A stretch of 64,000 bases of DNA from Enoplolaimus lenunculus (GCA_030248215.1 JASANG010002181.1:80213-144212), one strand, 5' to 3'. Positions 1-11,388 are shown, counted from the first letter of the stretch. Notes: a model not told the origin generated them from the sequence alone. Made by a program: numbers and translations.

Positions 1-859
1 TATATCAACAAAAGTAGCCGGAAATCCGAATATGAAAAAATATCCGACGACCATCACTAGCTATCATGTGATTTAGTTTCAGCACACAACAGGGACTGAA
101 ACCGAAAGAAACAGTTGCAAAAATTGACAATCTATTAAGTACGAACCTATATACGCCCAATATATCTCAAATGCCATACTGCTTTTTTAAATATTGTTTT
201 TACATGGACTTCGGAGCACTTGATTTTCTAGTAAAAATTTTATACGCTTCGAAGTTGCAAAAATGTAAGGACATGAGTTTATTCTGTTGCTCTGCGAGTT
301 TAAATTATAAAAATGTTTAATTTTTAAAATTTGTATATTGACAGGCCGACGACAATACTTTACAACACGCTCGATAACAAAAACAAGATTATACGTCCAA
401 CGCAGATAACAGGGAACAACTGGTGGTCTGCCACCGGCTTCGGTAGAAATTTTGCCACACCGCCCTCAATTTATTTAATACTGAAATTGTGGTTTTATAA
501 AAATTCGGGACGTTGGTGAGTTGGTTTGTAACTGAGGCAGTTGTTGAAGCTTTAGTTGCCAAGATTTCTCCGAAAAAAAGTTAAAACCGAATTTTGTCAG
601 CACTTCGAAGGTTAGGTTTAAAGTTGACAACTTTAGAACCATTTTTAGTACTAAATTCTGTTTAACTTTCAGTTTCAGCAAGATTTGTGGTTCTCCGGTT
701 CTGATTTTTTTCACCGCCGGTTGCACCCTGACACACATATGACGTGTGGACGTCGATACAACCACGCATGTCACTGACATAATCAAGCGAACAGCTGATA
801 ACACAACAATGTCATACAGAACGAATCTTTACCACAAACTTGAGTTGGTATATAATTTC

Positions 860-882
860 TAAAATAATAATAATAATAATAA
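860..882. repeat. (AAT)n microsatellite
   Basis: A short run of AAT triplets in AT-rich DNA. I see no convincing gene in the surrounding stretch 1-1345 apart from a weak exon-like segment near 353-515, which is listed among the rejected items. Confidence 0.8.
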
Positions 883-1345
883 TATCACTAATATAACCGA
901 ATGATTACAGACTTAGGCTCGTTAGTCGTTATTTTATAGCTGGCACTTGACATAACCCAAAATGCGAACGTACCGCGCGTAACAATTTAAAACTCAAAGT
1001 ACACTTTACTTCAATTGCATTAAATCGGCATTACAAATAGCAAATTACATGGCCAATCGCCACAAAAACTCCAAACGGTCATTTTAGCTAAAGACTTGCA
1101 ACAAAACGTTATGCGAAAAGCATACCTCATCGAAGCCCTAAACCAAACTTCATACCTAATTCGCTATATACCTAAACTCTAACACTGTATACAAATACCC
1201 AAGCAATCAACCAATCAAAACGTCACTTGCACATTGTACATCCATGAAAAATGACGACTTGTAGAAAACAAAACGATTTTTAACTATAATTTTTTAAAAA
1301 TTCAAAAATCGATAAAAGCTTCACTGCTCAATAACGCTTAAACGA

Positions 1346-1414
1346 CTACTTCTTAGCCGCACGACGTTTTCGTTGCAACCGGCGCATCCGCTTTTTCTTC
1401 CACTTGTTTCGCAT
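1346..1414 (-). CDS. RPL41: 60S ribosomal protein eL41 (RPL41)
   Basis: This 69-bp minus-strand reading frame runs from ATG at 1414 to TAG at 1346 and encodes 22 residues that begin MRNKWKKKRMRRL and end RRAAKK. eL41 is the smallest eukaryotic ribosomal protein (25 residues in yeast and human, almost entirely Lys/Arg with a single Trp near the N terminus). It is a helical peptide at the subunit interface of the large ribosomal subunit. The Met-Arg-x-Lys-Trp start, the internal Met-Arg-Arg-Leu and the basic run all match. The C-terminal tail is three residues shorter than the usual form and ends in KK. It is too short for ordinary ORF calling. I could not place a 5' non-coding exon or a poly(A) signal. 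A processed pseudogene is possible because such copies are common for this family, but the frame is fully intact. Confidence 0.85.
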   Translation of the reverse strand: MRNKWKKKRMRRLQRKRRAAKK

Positions 1415-3165
1415 AGTTGTTATCTTCTCGCACACAAGAACAAAATAGATAATTTAATATACACCCCAGCGATTAACTAATGTTCTATACACAATGATAC
1501 CATTCAAATCTGAAAAATTTTGCAACAGTCACACGTTCAAAATGGCATATTGTAGTGCAAATTGCTATAAAGGGTAATTAAAAACCTGCTTTGGGCAAAA
1601 ACAGAAAGGCTTGATAACATAAATTTTAACAATTCCCAAACTTATACAAACTCATGGAATAGCGCAACTTTTTTAACAAATAGAAAAAATCCGCTATCGA
1701 AATTACCGGGACCTTCAACAAAAAATTCACCGAGAGCCGGAGGTCCATTTTCTACCGAAGCGGAACCTTCAGTTGCAAGCTGCTACATACATATTAAGCT
1801 GAACCCTGTCACTGACGGACAGGGTGCAATCGGAGGTGAAAAACACAGAAGCCGGAGGTAAACAAAACTTGTCGCAACCCGCGGTGACACAAAATTAGGT
1901 AGTTAAAATAATGTTTAATTTGTTAATTTTAACAAAAATGTGTAATGTGTTGTTAAATTGTTTGGTTTTGCGCTTGTTCTAGCCTGCTGACAGGATTATT
2001 CCTATAGCAAATATACGCTTTATTGTGACGCTCAACGGCCAACTCGAGCATCAGTTGTTTGAATTGTTCCTATTGGCGGCAAAGTTTATGCCCGTTGCGT
2101 TTAAACCACAGCGGTCCCTGGTAAACTGTTGAGTTCTACTTCCTAGACCTATTCTATATGCAATCGGAGACTCCATATCTATCGTTATAATCAGGGAGCA
2201 ACCAGCGGTTAAAAAACTGGAGGCCAGGGTGCAAACGGAATTCCGGTTCCGGAAGAAATCCGGTATTATTTAACAATCCGGTTCCGGTAAGAAATCCGGT
2301 ATCTTTTCACCAGAATTTTCCGCTATTGAAAATTTTTTCTCATTCGAAAATTTAACAAAAATTGGCATATTATTTGAACTTATTTTTCTAAAATTGTCCA
2401 AGCGTGTATTACCAAAATTTTCAATTTGTGCCACACTCCATAATTTATCATGTTTCCACCTACCGCATTTGTTTCAGGATTTTGGCATTCTAAATGGTGT
2501 GTTTACAGCATTAAATAATCAGCAAAACGTAGTCAACAAATAACTTTGAGCTTCTATTTCGAAAATAACTCAAAATTTAAAGCGACATAAATATCACGGC
2601 AAAAACAAAACTCAAAAACTCAAAAAATTTCACCACCCAAATCAGCAACCGGATTCAAAGGTCGATTTTCTGCTGACAGCAGACCTCCGGTTGCACACTG
2701 CTTGTAAATTAAAGCCAAACGTTTGAACAACACTTACGACTCAAAAACGCTTATTATATAATACAACACACACATGGACGCAATAAACTTTATTATATAC
2801 AGAAAACAACAAAACATAAAACGTATAAAATACGGATTCACATACGTTTGGACAGCATTCAATTTTTTTGGCTTATATATGATTTCAGTATTTACACAAT
2901 ATTCTTGTCGAAAAAGTAAAAAACAAGCAAATGAAACTCTGCTATACTAAAAATTCAACTAAATAATAGCACATCCTCACAATAATAATTTTCTAAACCA
3001 TGCGGACCAGTTTTGTCACCTAAACGTTTCAGCATATTGTGGGTGGGTAATGCTGTCATGGTCAAAAAAACGGTTATTCTGTACAATTCAAAGCGTCAAA
3101 CATTCATTACCAAAAGCTTGCAATGATCCGGAGAAGTCATGAAAACTTGAAATATATGCCAAATG
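1415..3165. other. intergenic, MITE fragments
   Basis: No coding signal was recognised. The stretch holds fragments of the family with ends like CAGGGTGCAAyCGGA. There are outward copies near 1817 and 2225, and an opposite end near 2681-2701, so 2225-2701 may be one element of about 475 bp. Confidence 0.5.
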
Positions 3166-4941
3166 CTATCTACTATCCGGATTATCATTTGAATAAAAAT
3201 CATAAAGAAACACTCTACACACACCATCAGCTCCTGCAGTCAAAATAGCGCGCGTTTCCGCGAACCACGCTAAATCTAATATTTCGCCTTCATTTCCTGG
3301 TAATTCACTACAAAGCGTACCGTTTCGAATATCCCACAACTTTAAGACCCCATCAATCCCTGCCGAAGCGAAATGGTACGTATCCAAAGGGCACAGACGT
3401 GTGACACCTCCACGATGATGTAAGTTGATCCTAGGCTGCCCAGAAACCATATCCCAAACGACTACGGTATCCGGTAAGCCAGCAGCAACCAAATATTGTC
3501 CGTTCGTTGTAAAAACTACGCTTTCAACTCCAGTACAACTTTTCGGTTCGGACGTCCCAAATTCCATATCTTCCGGTTCCCCAGTTATTCGGCCATTAGC
3601 CACCTGTCCATGCCAGACCACGGAATCTATGTCCATATCAGTATGCTTAGAATCAAGGTCCCCAGACACGTTGGCCCCTGCTTGCTTGCTAGGGCTCTTC
3701 TCAGAATCGTACTCTTCCAGACCATCTCGTAAACCGCTACTCTCTTCAAGACTTCTCGGCAAGGTATCCAAATCCACTGGCTGAGGCAACACAACATTGG
3801 GTGGCAAACAAAACTGAGCAATCATTTTCAAGCTATCCAACTGAGCAACTATAACTCGACCGGATTCATCACCGCTCGCTCCAAACGTCCTTGCACTAGA
3901 ATCAGTGAACACAGCGACACAATTCACCGATGCCTCATGCGAAAACGATGGTGTAGCAGCTGCAGACGTTTTTAGATCCCACAACCTTAGACCGCCGCAT
4001 TTATACCCGGCGTAGACATGCTTGCCAGCGGGCAAAAACTGGCCTGCGGAACAACTCGACCCAGGACTCGCCATAACTTTACACTGTACCCGTGTTCTAC
4101 TCTGGACGCTCACGCCACACTGTCGGCCATCGTCAGAATACTCCTTACCGTCACCTCCAACATCCATCCTGGATCCTCGTGGCAGACGAACCACCAGCCA
4201 CATCCACACGTCACCAGACCCACTGCCGGCCACTAAAATATCCGCCGCTGCCGGATGCCACTGTAGCCATTCGACTTCGGCACCGAGTTGAAATTCTTCA
4301 ATTTCTTCTCGAAAATCCGACAGCTCGTAAATTCGGATCGCGCCAGCCAAATCGCCAATTGCAACCATTGTTCGCTTGCCGTTCAACGCAATCGCGACTA
4401 CAGAATCGCCGAAGTTCGCAAAACGATGAATTTCGACACCGGTTGTCGCGTCCCAGACATATGCTGCATCGTCTTCGCCTCCACTGATTGCAAACAATTG
4501 TTGTTGTTGTTGTTGTTGCAACTGTTGTTCTTCATGTTGTTGTTGTTGTTGCAAATGTTGTTCTTCATGTTGTTCTTGTTGTCCCTGTTGTTGCAGTTGC
4601 GATTGTTCTACTAGTTGTTGTGTTTGTTGCTGCTGTTCTTCACGCTGTCCTTCCTCCTCCCCACGTTGCTGTTGTTGTATTCGTTGTGGTTGCTGCTGCC
4701 CTTGATGTTGCTGCAGCACGCTCAGCGCACAAATTGCGTACACTTGACCCGTATGTCGCGTAAATTGAACTTCAGAAACGTCTGTTTGTGTTGCGCTGGG
4801 TTCATTCTCTTGCCTTCCAATCGCGCTACACAATAAATCATCGTTGTGTTCACTGGTAAAGTTACCATTCTGCAACTCTAAGCTAGGGCACTGATCATCC
4901 GGTGCACTACCACATCCGTTTTCAGTACTGTTAAGATCCAT
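3166..4941 (-). CDS. AAMP: angio-associated migratory cell protein-like WD40 protein (AAMP)
   Basis: A single intact frame encodes 591 residues (ATG at 4941, stop at 3166). The start is acidic and Asn/Glu-rich, as in AAMP. About eight WD40 blades follow: blade 1 begins near residue 62 and resumes at 150-175 (GGEDDAAYVWD); others lie at 178-218, 219-250 (EWLQWHP...GSGSGDVWMW), 296-325, 336-372, 471-500, 508-540 (GIDGVLKLWDIRNG) and 550-582. The EWLQWHP segment followed by a G-G-WMW strand is characteristic of AAMP. Human AAMP is 434 residues; this copy is longer through a polyQ block (77-148), a 45-residue insert after blade 3 and an acidic insert at about 380-468. AAMP is a cytoplasmic scaffold conserved in eukaryotes and linked to cell migration and 60S biogenesis (the yeast homologue is Sqt1). 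The gene has no intron here although vertebrate AAMP has many, so an intronless gene or an old retrocopy are both possible. The clean frame argues for function. Confidence 0.9.
   Translation of the reverse strand: MDLNSTENGCGSAPDDQCPSLELQNGNFTSEHNDDLLCSAIGRQENEPSATQTDVSEVQFTRHTGQVYAICALSVLQQHQGQQQPQRIQQQQRGEEEGQREEQQQQTQQLVEQSQLQQQGQQEQHEEQHLQQQQQHEEQQLQQQQQQQLFAISGGEDDAAYVWDATTGVEIHRFANFGDSVVAIALNGKRTMVAIGDLAGAIRIYELSDFREEIEEFQLGAEVEWLQWHPAAADILVAGSGSGDVWMWLVVRLPRGSRMDVGGDGKEYSDDGRQCGVSVQSRTRVQCKVMASPGSSCSAGQFLPAGKHVYAGYKCGGLRLWDLKTSAAATPSFSHEASVNCVAVFTDSSARTFGASGDESGRVIVAQLDSLKMIAQFCLPPNVVLPQPVDLDTLPRSLEESSGLRDGLEEYDSEKSPSKQAGANVSGDLDSKHTDMDIDSVVWHGQVANGRITGEPEDMEFGTSEPKSCTGVESVVFTTNGQYLVAAGLPDTVVVWDMVSGQPRINLHHRGGVTRLCPLDTYHFASAGIDGVLKLWDIRNGTLCSELPGNEGEILDLAWFAETRAILTAGADGVCRVFLYDFYSNDNPDSR
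4498..4713 (-). repeat. CAA/CAG repeat coding for polyglutamine inside AAMP
   Basis: This imperfect CAA/CAG tract, interrupted by His, Glu and Gly codons, encodes about 72 residues (77-148) that are over half Gln. It sits in the first WD40 blade, between its first strands and the GGEDDAAYVWD strand. Mixed codons make it more stable than a pure CAG run. The opposite strand shows long Val/Leu-rich frames that are only shadows of this repeat. Confidence 0.9.
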
Positions 4942-5456
4942 TGATTTACATTACTAATAAATCTACAATAAAACACAGATTCAAGAACACAGATTCAAGT
5001 AAACAGTGATAAATGAAAAATACACCACAACATATTAAACATCTGCATCGACGTTGTAGTAAAATTAATAACAAATATTCAATTCAGTTTCATACTGGTA
5101 CAAAAATAAAGGAAAAGTATAGGCCGATTTCATAAAATGCACGATGAAATGCTAACAGAATGCACCTTCGTACTAAAAACAGACAAAACGGAACCAACGG
5201 TCAATTATAAGCTTAACCATATAAACTGATGTCACCGAATACAGATAGCAGGATGTTAACGGATAGTAAAAATAGCGGGAACGCATAGCGATTAAAATAG
5301 CAGCAACGGAAAGTAGATATTGAAGTATGAAAGTTTCAGATGTTTCGTTTTTTTTTGTCAACAGAACTGATGTATGCAAACAATCACTGGGGTTTTTAAC
5401 CGAAGTTCTTAAAATTTTACATGTATTTCGTCATTTTTATTGCATATCGAACGGCA
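4942..5456. other. intergenic, no gene seen
   Basis: This is the 5' flank of the AAMP gene, AT-rich. No promoter motif could be assigned with confidence. Confidence 0.5.
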
Positions 5457-5611
5457 CATGTACAGAACAGGGCCGGAACAGTAGCATAAGCATATTCCTA
5501 AGCGTAAGCGTATGGATGAGCCTATTTCTAAGCCCAAGCAAAAAAATCAGTCTAAACTTAAACTGACTCTATTATAGCCCCTCCGGAAAACGATCGGGCC
5601 CTGTTCTACAC
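5457..5611 (+). mobile_element. family 1 MITE (CCTAAG array)
   Basis: The start CACATGTACAGAACAGGGCC mirrors the end GGGCCCTGTTCTACACAT. Between them are degenerate CCTAAG hexamers and the conserved block AGTCTAAA-CTTAAACTGACTCTATTATAG. Confidence 0.85.
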
Positions 5612-5666
5612 ATCAGCCTATCGAACAATTGCAGCATATATATAATAAAAAATTGTGAGAAATATT

Positions 5667-6258
5667 TAGGGATGTGCCGAATAATCGGCATCGGTAATAA
5701 TCGGCACTTTCGTGAGTATCGGCACCGGCACTGCAATAAATTGCCGACTTTTTGCATATAGTCAGTTGCAGGGTGTAAACGGATAGCGATCAAAATAACG
5801 GAAATGGATAGCGATCAAAAGAGCGGAAACCGATATTGAAGTGCAAAAGTTTCAAAAATGTTTTATTTTTCTGCCAACAAAAGTTGAGGCGTACCTACAT
5901 AATATTCACCGGTTTTTAAAAATATTAAAGAAAAAATGGCGGATGACTGGATGGATTTCGTGATTTTTATGTCATTTTAAACAATGTAGCCTATCTGTAA
6001 AGAAAAATTACGAGTTATATACGTGATTTATAATAATTTTTGAACTTAAAAATGACAGAATTTCCGTTGTGGAAACGGATATCCGGTTACACCCTGGTCA
6101 CTTGGAATAATAGATTATGGTTAAGAATTCAGGTTTCATATAATTTTAAGTGCATTAAGCATGGTGTCTAAAGTTGGAATGCGCATCGGTTCGCCAAAAT
6201 TTCAAAATAATAATCGCCATCGGCATCGTCAAAAATTTTGGTATCGGCACATCCCTAG
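5667..6258. mobile_element. MITE with GGGATGTGCCGAT ends
   Basis: Inverted ends (TAGGGATGTGCCGA... and ...TCGGCACATCCCTA) flanked by TA enclose about 590 bp. The element carries a second MITE nested at 5769-6096. A 5'-end copy of the same family starts at 10064, and a diverged full copy lies at 7842-8221. Confidence 0.85.
5769..6096. mobile_element. nested MITE with CAGGGTGTAA ends
   Basis: This 328-bp element starts CAGGGTGTAAACGGATA and ends ATATCCGGTTACACCCTG, and sits inside the GGGATGTGCC element. Relatives lie at 19520-19880 and 27685-28000, and single ends occur at 6358, 8100, 11872, 26104 and 37480. Confidence 0.85.
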
Positions 6259-7228
6259 ATAATTTTGGCTTCACCTAAAATCACAGCAATATGGTAAAGA
6301 CGAACATTTGTAAAGTTCTGTAGGTTTATACCGGATCCAGATATCCGGCTGCACCCTGGTACACAATGCACTTTAGGTTGCAAGTTTTATAGCAAAACCA
6401 CAAGCTTTCGAATCAGTACCTATTCCGACATCAAAACAAAAAACGTTAGCCAAATAATAGTATCGCTCGATATGTGATGCATACATACAAAGTCACAAAA
6501 AGCCATCGATTTTACTATTAATAACAAAAGCCAGCGCATAAAATGCATAAAGCATCTACCACTGCATAGGTCTACAATATCAATCAAATTTGCACTAAGT
6601 ACAAGAGAAGACTGGACGTTATACAAAAATATTATAGCTTAAAAACGTGAAGTACATGGATTGGTAGTCACGATAAAAAGTTTCACTTGAAATCAGCGTT
6701 CACAAAAACTTCCAATATTTTTAACTCTTACAGTGTTTTCAAAGTTAAACAGAACATTCGAAGTTAACTATTGTTGATCTTAACAAAAGTGTCAAATTTT
6801 ACTAACTCAAGCAAAACCAGTAAACATCCAAACGGTTTCCTTGAATTCCTTCTACCGTAATGTTACAATTGTTGAACAAATCTCACTATTATTGACAACG
6901 TCCAAAAAATTAATACAATCAATTCTACTTAATATACAAACAATCAAATAAACTTAAACTGCACATAGAGTTGCAAAATTGCATCGTATACGTATAATAA
7001 CATAGACAGCCAACGACGAAAATAAGCGTAACTTACTGACTACAAACCTGTTTTTAAAACAGGAAGTATATTTTTTCAATGGACAACTGGCAGAGGAACT
7101 GACTTTTTCCGCAATAAATACCGGAACCAGACTTACAAAAACCAACACCGAATTACTTTACCTGATCTCAAAAATTGACAGAAAATAATGGTTGTGCTAG
7201 CATTTTGGAGTCGAGTCAGCGAGAGCCC

Positions 7229-7286
7229 TCAATATTTGGATAAACCTTGAGCCATAATCTTACGCATGGCTTCCACCGTTGACTCA
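7229..7286 (-). CDS. candidate terminal exon of an unidentified gene
   Basis: On the minus strand a good acceptor (TTCTATTACAG) is followed by a short frame reading ESTVEAMRKIMAQGLSKY and then TGA. Phase would be T|GAG. The peptide looks like a real C terminus, but I do not recognise it and found no partner exon between here and the Pygopus stop at 8332. It may belong to a small gene nested downstream of Pygopus, or it may be chance. Confidence 0.3.
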
Positions 7287-7841
7287 CTGTAATAGAAGTA
7301 AAAACAAAAACAACGACATTCAATTGCGTAGAATAAATGCATAGAAAACAAGCGAACAACATGAAAAGCTAAAACACAACGCATATGTACATTGTACAAC
7401 ACATATTATACACGTAGAAGTAATGGTCGCGGTCTCAGTGATCCAGACTTAAAAATTTAATATCCAAAGCCGTTTAAAAAGCGACTCAACAGCAATATTT
7501 TTGTACAAATAGAGGATTACGTTTTACCAATGAACGAACTTTAGACAAGAATATGCAACTGGACACATTCTAAGTAGAAAAAGTTTTCAGCACATTTTTT
7601 ATTTTGCCCATACCAAATCTATAGGGCCCACTGTCCCTACAAAATAAGGTAAAGTCCATACCCTGGTTTACATAGAATCATCATCGACTCGTTGTTATAC
7701 TGATCATAGATATTGCTATTGCTTTTTACTACTACAATTATACAACATCAAAAATTCCACTGTATTCGCATAAGTACCGCATAGTTTGCGTTGCAAAGTT
7801 TTAACATATACTGCTCCTGGTTCAGCTCCAAAAATAATTAC

Positions 7842-8221
7842 TAGGGATTTGGCGATACCAAAATTTTGGCCGATGCCGATTCTTATTTTGAAAATTTCGA
7901 TGCCGATTTCAAATATAGTACACCATGTTTAAAGAACAGATAGGGTAAGGATACTATACTATATCATTAGACGGAGTCACTTAAACCATAACCACCACAA
8001 ACGATTAGTTTCCCTGATCAGAAGAATTGACATACGCCAAGTTTCCTTTATTTTGAGCACTCTCCGTTTCCGTTATTTTTACTATCCGTTAACACCCTGC
8101 AATTGACTGTTATGTAAAAATGCATCGGCAAAGAATCGGTAACTTTTTGCAGTGCCGACGCCGGTACTCACAAAGTGCCGATTGTTACTGATAACAGTGT
8201 CAATTAATCGGCAAATCCCTG
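7842..8221. mobile_element. diverged MITE of the GGGATGTGCC family
   Basis: It starts TAGGGATTTGGCGAT and ends ATCGGCAAATCCCT. One end of a CAGGGTG-type element lies inside at about 8067-8100. Confidence 0.7.
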
Positions 8222-8331
8222 AATAATTACTAATACCTCAATAAATTTCACTAAACCACAAAGGCATGAAATGATAAATAAAATAGAAACATTGTGAACA
8301 AAAACACAGAAAAGCTCATTCTCACAATAAA

Positions 8332-10607
8332 TTAGCTCATTTTGACCAACGGTACATCGCGCCGCATCCAACAAGAATCACACACCCAAGCTGCCCATTG
8401 TTCGGCTTTTAGCATTCTAAACGCGTCTTCTGACAAGCCAGCGCATACACGATGATACCAGAAATTGCATCCAATCTGTAACAAAAATCCCACATTTTAA
8501 TAACATGCATACGCGTAGGCAAAAAAGCACAGGGCATTTCCCACCCAACCCCCAATTTTTCAACAATTTAAAACATATGCGTTCACTATTGTTGGGCTGA
8601 ATTGCGTAAATATCGATGGCGCGACCGAGTTTATATCGTATGCGGGTGCTCCGAAGCCCGCAACAGTTAACAAACTCTCATAACGTAGTATCCAAGGTAA
8701 AACTGCTGATGCTTTATAACTCACAAACACCAGCCCAGGCACCTTAGTGTTTGTTGCAATAGAATGCAACAAACAAACATTGTAGACACGCTGGCTTTAT
8801 CTAAAGTCTACTCATCAAACTTTAGACAACGTCAATAGTAAAGCCATTTCCGATTCTTCGTCGTTCAGAAAACGTGTCATGTTACTGTTTATAAATGCGC
8901 TGGCCAGTAAAGCTTACAATAAAATCAAATGAACTAGCTACACAACCAAACTTTCACAGCGAGGACAGCACTTTCCCACTTATGTTTGTTCAATTTCTGA
9001 TTAAGGGTTAAGCTAGTTTACCAGTTTGAAATCTTTCTAAAACTTAATTATAGTTGCTCTTGGAATATACGTATAAAACATAATTGAAAAATATGACTTC
9101 ATGTAATAAACAGAATAAGTAAGTCTCGGTTTGGCTGGTCTCAGTCTTGTCTTAAAGTTTTGGTAAATTTTCAAACTAAAAACAAACTCCCCACGCCTTT
9201 TCGCTTAATAAACATTTTTTATAATTTAAAACTGTATATAGCTGGTTAGAAAAGGTTTTTTACAACAAACTAAAAATATCACGTTGCCTAAGAGATGAGA
9301 AAATTCAAGAAAATTGCTTAAACCCTCACCAAGTTTATTGGCAAACTGAACAATTAACATTCGATTATGACTGTAAAATAATCAAGACTTTTAGGTCTCG
9401 GTTTCGATCTTCACTCTCCCTTCTAATAAGCATCCACATACTTACATATTTTAGTGTAAAATTAGAACACTCTGATACTTAATTTGTTAGCAGAACGAAA
9501 CACAATTGTTACACTTGATAAATTAACCTCACAAATCATTGCATCTTCGTTGTCGTGTATTTCTTTGTGACACATTCCACACGGGAATATAGGAGGGGCA
9601 TTGGGATTTGTTGTTGACAGTACCACAGATTGATCTGATGGATAAATGCGTGCCGGGGCAGGCGCTCCTGGATGCATCATACCATGTGGTTGCGGCATAT
9701 AATGTGCGCCATAGACTGGTGTAGCGTAGTGATACATTGGCATTGCTGTCATCGGACCATGCTGTTGAGCAGGCGGCATTGGATAATACGGTACGTTGCA
9801 CTGAACTAAAAACTAAGCGAACGTATACATACCAAGACATGTAAGTACTTATGCTACGGCGCAGTCATCGAAGGCATTAATTTGAGTGTAATTTCAAAAA
9901 CTAAAAATGCTGTTTGCAAAATCTATTGCAAAATCTATAGCATTAAAACTTTAAATTGTGCCGCCACCTGCTCGCTTTCCGCAATCCACAACTAAACTTA
10001 ATGCAGGAAAGCACAGTAAATTTGAACACAACACAGTATTTCAATAAAACTAAACTTTATAACTAGGGATGTGCCGAATAATCGGCATCGGTAATAATCG
10101 GCACTTTTCGGTAGCATCGGCATCGGCACTGCAAAAAAACTGCCGATTCTTTGCGAATACTTTTTGCACATAATATCAGTTGGAATGTGATCAATTTTAT
10201 TTCTGGGCGCATACCAGTGTGTCTTCTTAGGAAAATTGTTATCTATCTTGCGTTTATGTTTGAAAAAATTAATTGAAATTAACCGTTCTAATAAAATTAT
10301 AATCGTTTATGATGGGTAGGGTTTAAGTCTTTATATAATAATGTAATGTAGTATGCTATTTGTTTATTAAGCATGGTGTACTAAATTTGGGTATATAGTA
10401 CGTGCGTATATACATTATTAGACCGGTTAAGCGTCGCGCAAAGCCAACTTTAGAGCTTTTTCTGACCTAAAACTCAAGACACAGATGAGTAGAAATGAAA
10501 AATCTGTTACCCATATGTCCATACTGCATAGGTTCATCAAATGGATTTGTAGCTACCATAACACCGTCAGACGACGAAGGAGCTGCTTTTGAAAATTTTG
10601 ATGTCAT
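8332..10607 (-). CDS. PYGO: Pygopus (PHD-finger Wnt co-activator)
   Basis: Three minus-strand exons join in frame: 10607-10511, 9805-9528 and 8475-8332 (stop TAA). They give about 172 residues. The first exon carries the NPF motif (ATNPFDEPM); the second is Met/Pro/His-rich and begins the PHD finger (FPCGMCHKEIHDNEDAMICE); the third completes it (CNFWYHRVCAG...WVCDSCW), so the Cys4-His-Cys3 zinc ligands are all present. Splice sites are ATGG|GTAACA to TTTTTAG|TTCAG, and GAG|GTTAAT to TTACAG|ATTGG. Pygopus acts in the nucleus, where its PHD finger binds BCL9/Legless and methylated histone H3K4 to aid beta-catenin/TCF transcription. The protein is short for the family. The ATG at 10607 is directly preceded by TTTGTAG, which could be an acceptor, so an upstream exon with the usual N-terminal homology domain may be missing. 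Confidence 0.9.
10064..10200. mobile_element. truncated GGGATGTGCC MITE in Pygopus intron 1
   Basis: The start TAGGGATGTGCCGAATAA and following bases match the element at 5667 closely, but the opposite end was not found, so this is a 5' fragment. Confidence 0.7.
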
Positions 10608-10970
10608 CTACAAAGTTTAAATTCATTTTTAATATATAATACGAATTACATTGAGAAAGAATTATTACAAACGTGCTGCCTACCAGGTTTTTGTTAAACA
10701 AACCAAGGTGCAACTGGACATTTGAAAATGCAGGAACCGGATAAATTAATATCTGGCGGAGTCGTATAATTAATTCAAATCTAATACTAAACGACATTCG
10801 AAAACGTATCAGAACGTAGCTAACAATTCTTCCTTCCGTAGCCTATTGTATGCAAAGTGTTTACGTGGCAAAGCATAACATCTCACACCCTTGCATTTTT
10901 AGCACTTTACCAATGACCCTATCCTACTATTTTGTGTTTGTAGCGTTGTGTTCAGTTGCAATATTTGTTT

Positions 10971-11135
10971 GGCCCACGTTACTTTGAGGGCATCCAATTT
11001 TCCTTAGGTATTATAAAATACATGTGGCTTAGGATTAAGGCTATTTTCCGCTTCAGCTTAGGCGTAGTTAAGACTTATTTTTACGCTGAAGTTAGGTTTA
11101 AGCTTAAGAATACGAATACACTGAGATAATGTTAC
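10971..11135 (-). mobile_element. family 1 MITE, degenerate
   Basis: GGCCCACGTTACTTTGAGGG at the left end, degenerate TTAGG-type hexamers inside, and an AATGTTACA remnant at the right end. Confidence 0.6.
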
Positions 11136-11316
11136 ACCCGTAAAATACACTGATCATTTTTATCAGGTTTTCTAGTGTTATTGTAACCCAATAAAGATTG
11201 TGGACGCACACGGGCACTGTTGGTACACGTGGAGTAGCATATGTATATGCAGTGTGTGTAATGTAAAAAACACATGAATACACGTGTGTATATAGCGTTA
11301 GAGAAAATTATATATC

Positions 11317-11388
11317 GGCCGCGTGATGTAATGGTAGCGCGCTTGACTCGCGAGCGAGAGGTCCGAGGTTCGATTCCCGGTGTGGCCA
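11317..11388 (+). tRNA. tRNA-like sequence (SINE head or pseudogene)
   Basis: This 72-nt cloverleaf-like segment has a 7-bp acceptor (GGCCGCG with TGTGGCC), a B box (GGTTCGATTCC) and the anticodon loop CTCGCGA, which would read CGC. The T stem has mismatches, the anticodon stem has an A-G pair, the D stem is poor, and no T run follows. It therefore looks like a pol III promoter remnant rather than a working tRNA gene. Confidence 0.5.

Noticed and set aside
353-515. Exon-like segment after TATATTGACAG with an open frame (contains GNNWWSATGFGRNF) and a GTGAGT donor
   Set aside because: Splice-like borders exist, but the acceptor has no good pyrimidine tract, no partner exon is seen and the peptide matches nothing I know.
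475-804. 109-codon minus-strand frame
   Set aside because: It runs through a CAGGGTG-type element end (GGTTGCACCCTGAC near 719) and has no family features.
3425-4836. Several plus-strand frames opposite AAMP, including Val- and Leu-rich ones
   Set aside because: They are complements of the WD40 coding sequence and its CAA/CAG repeat.
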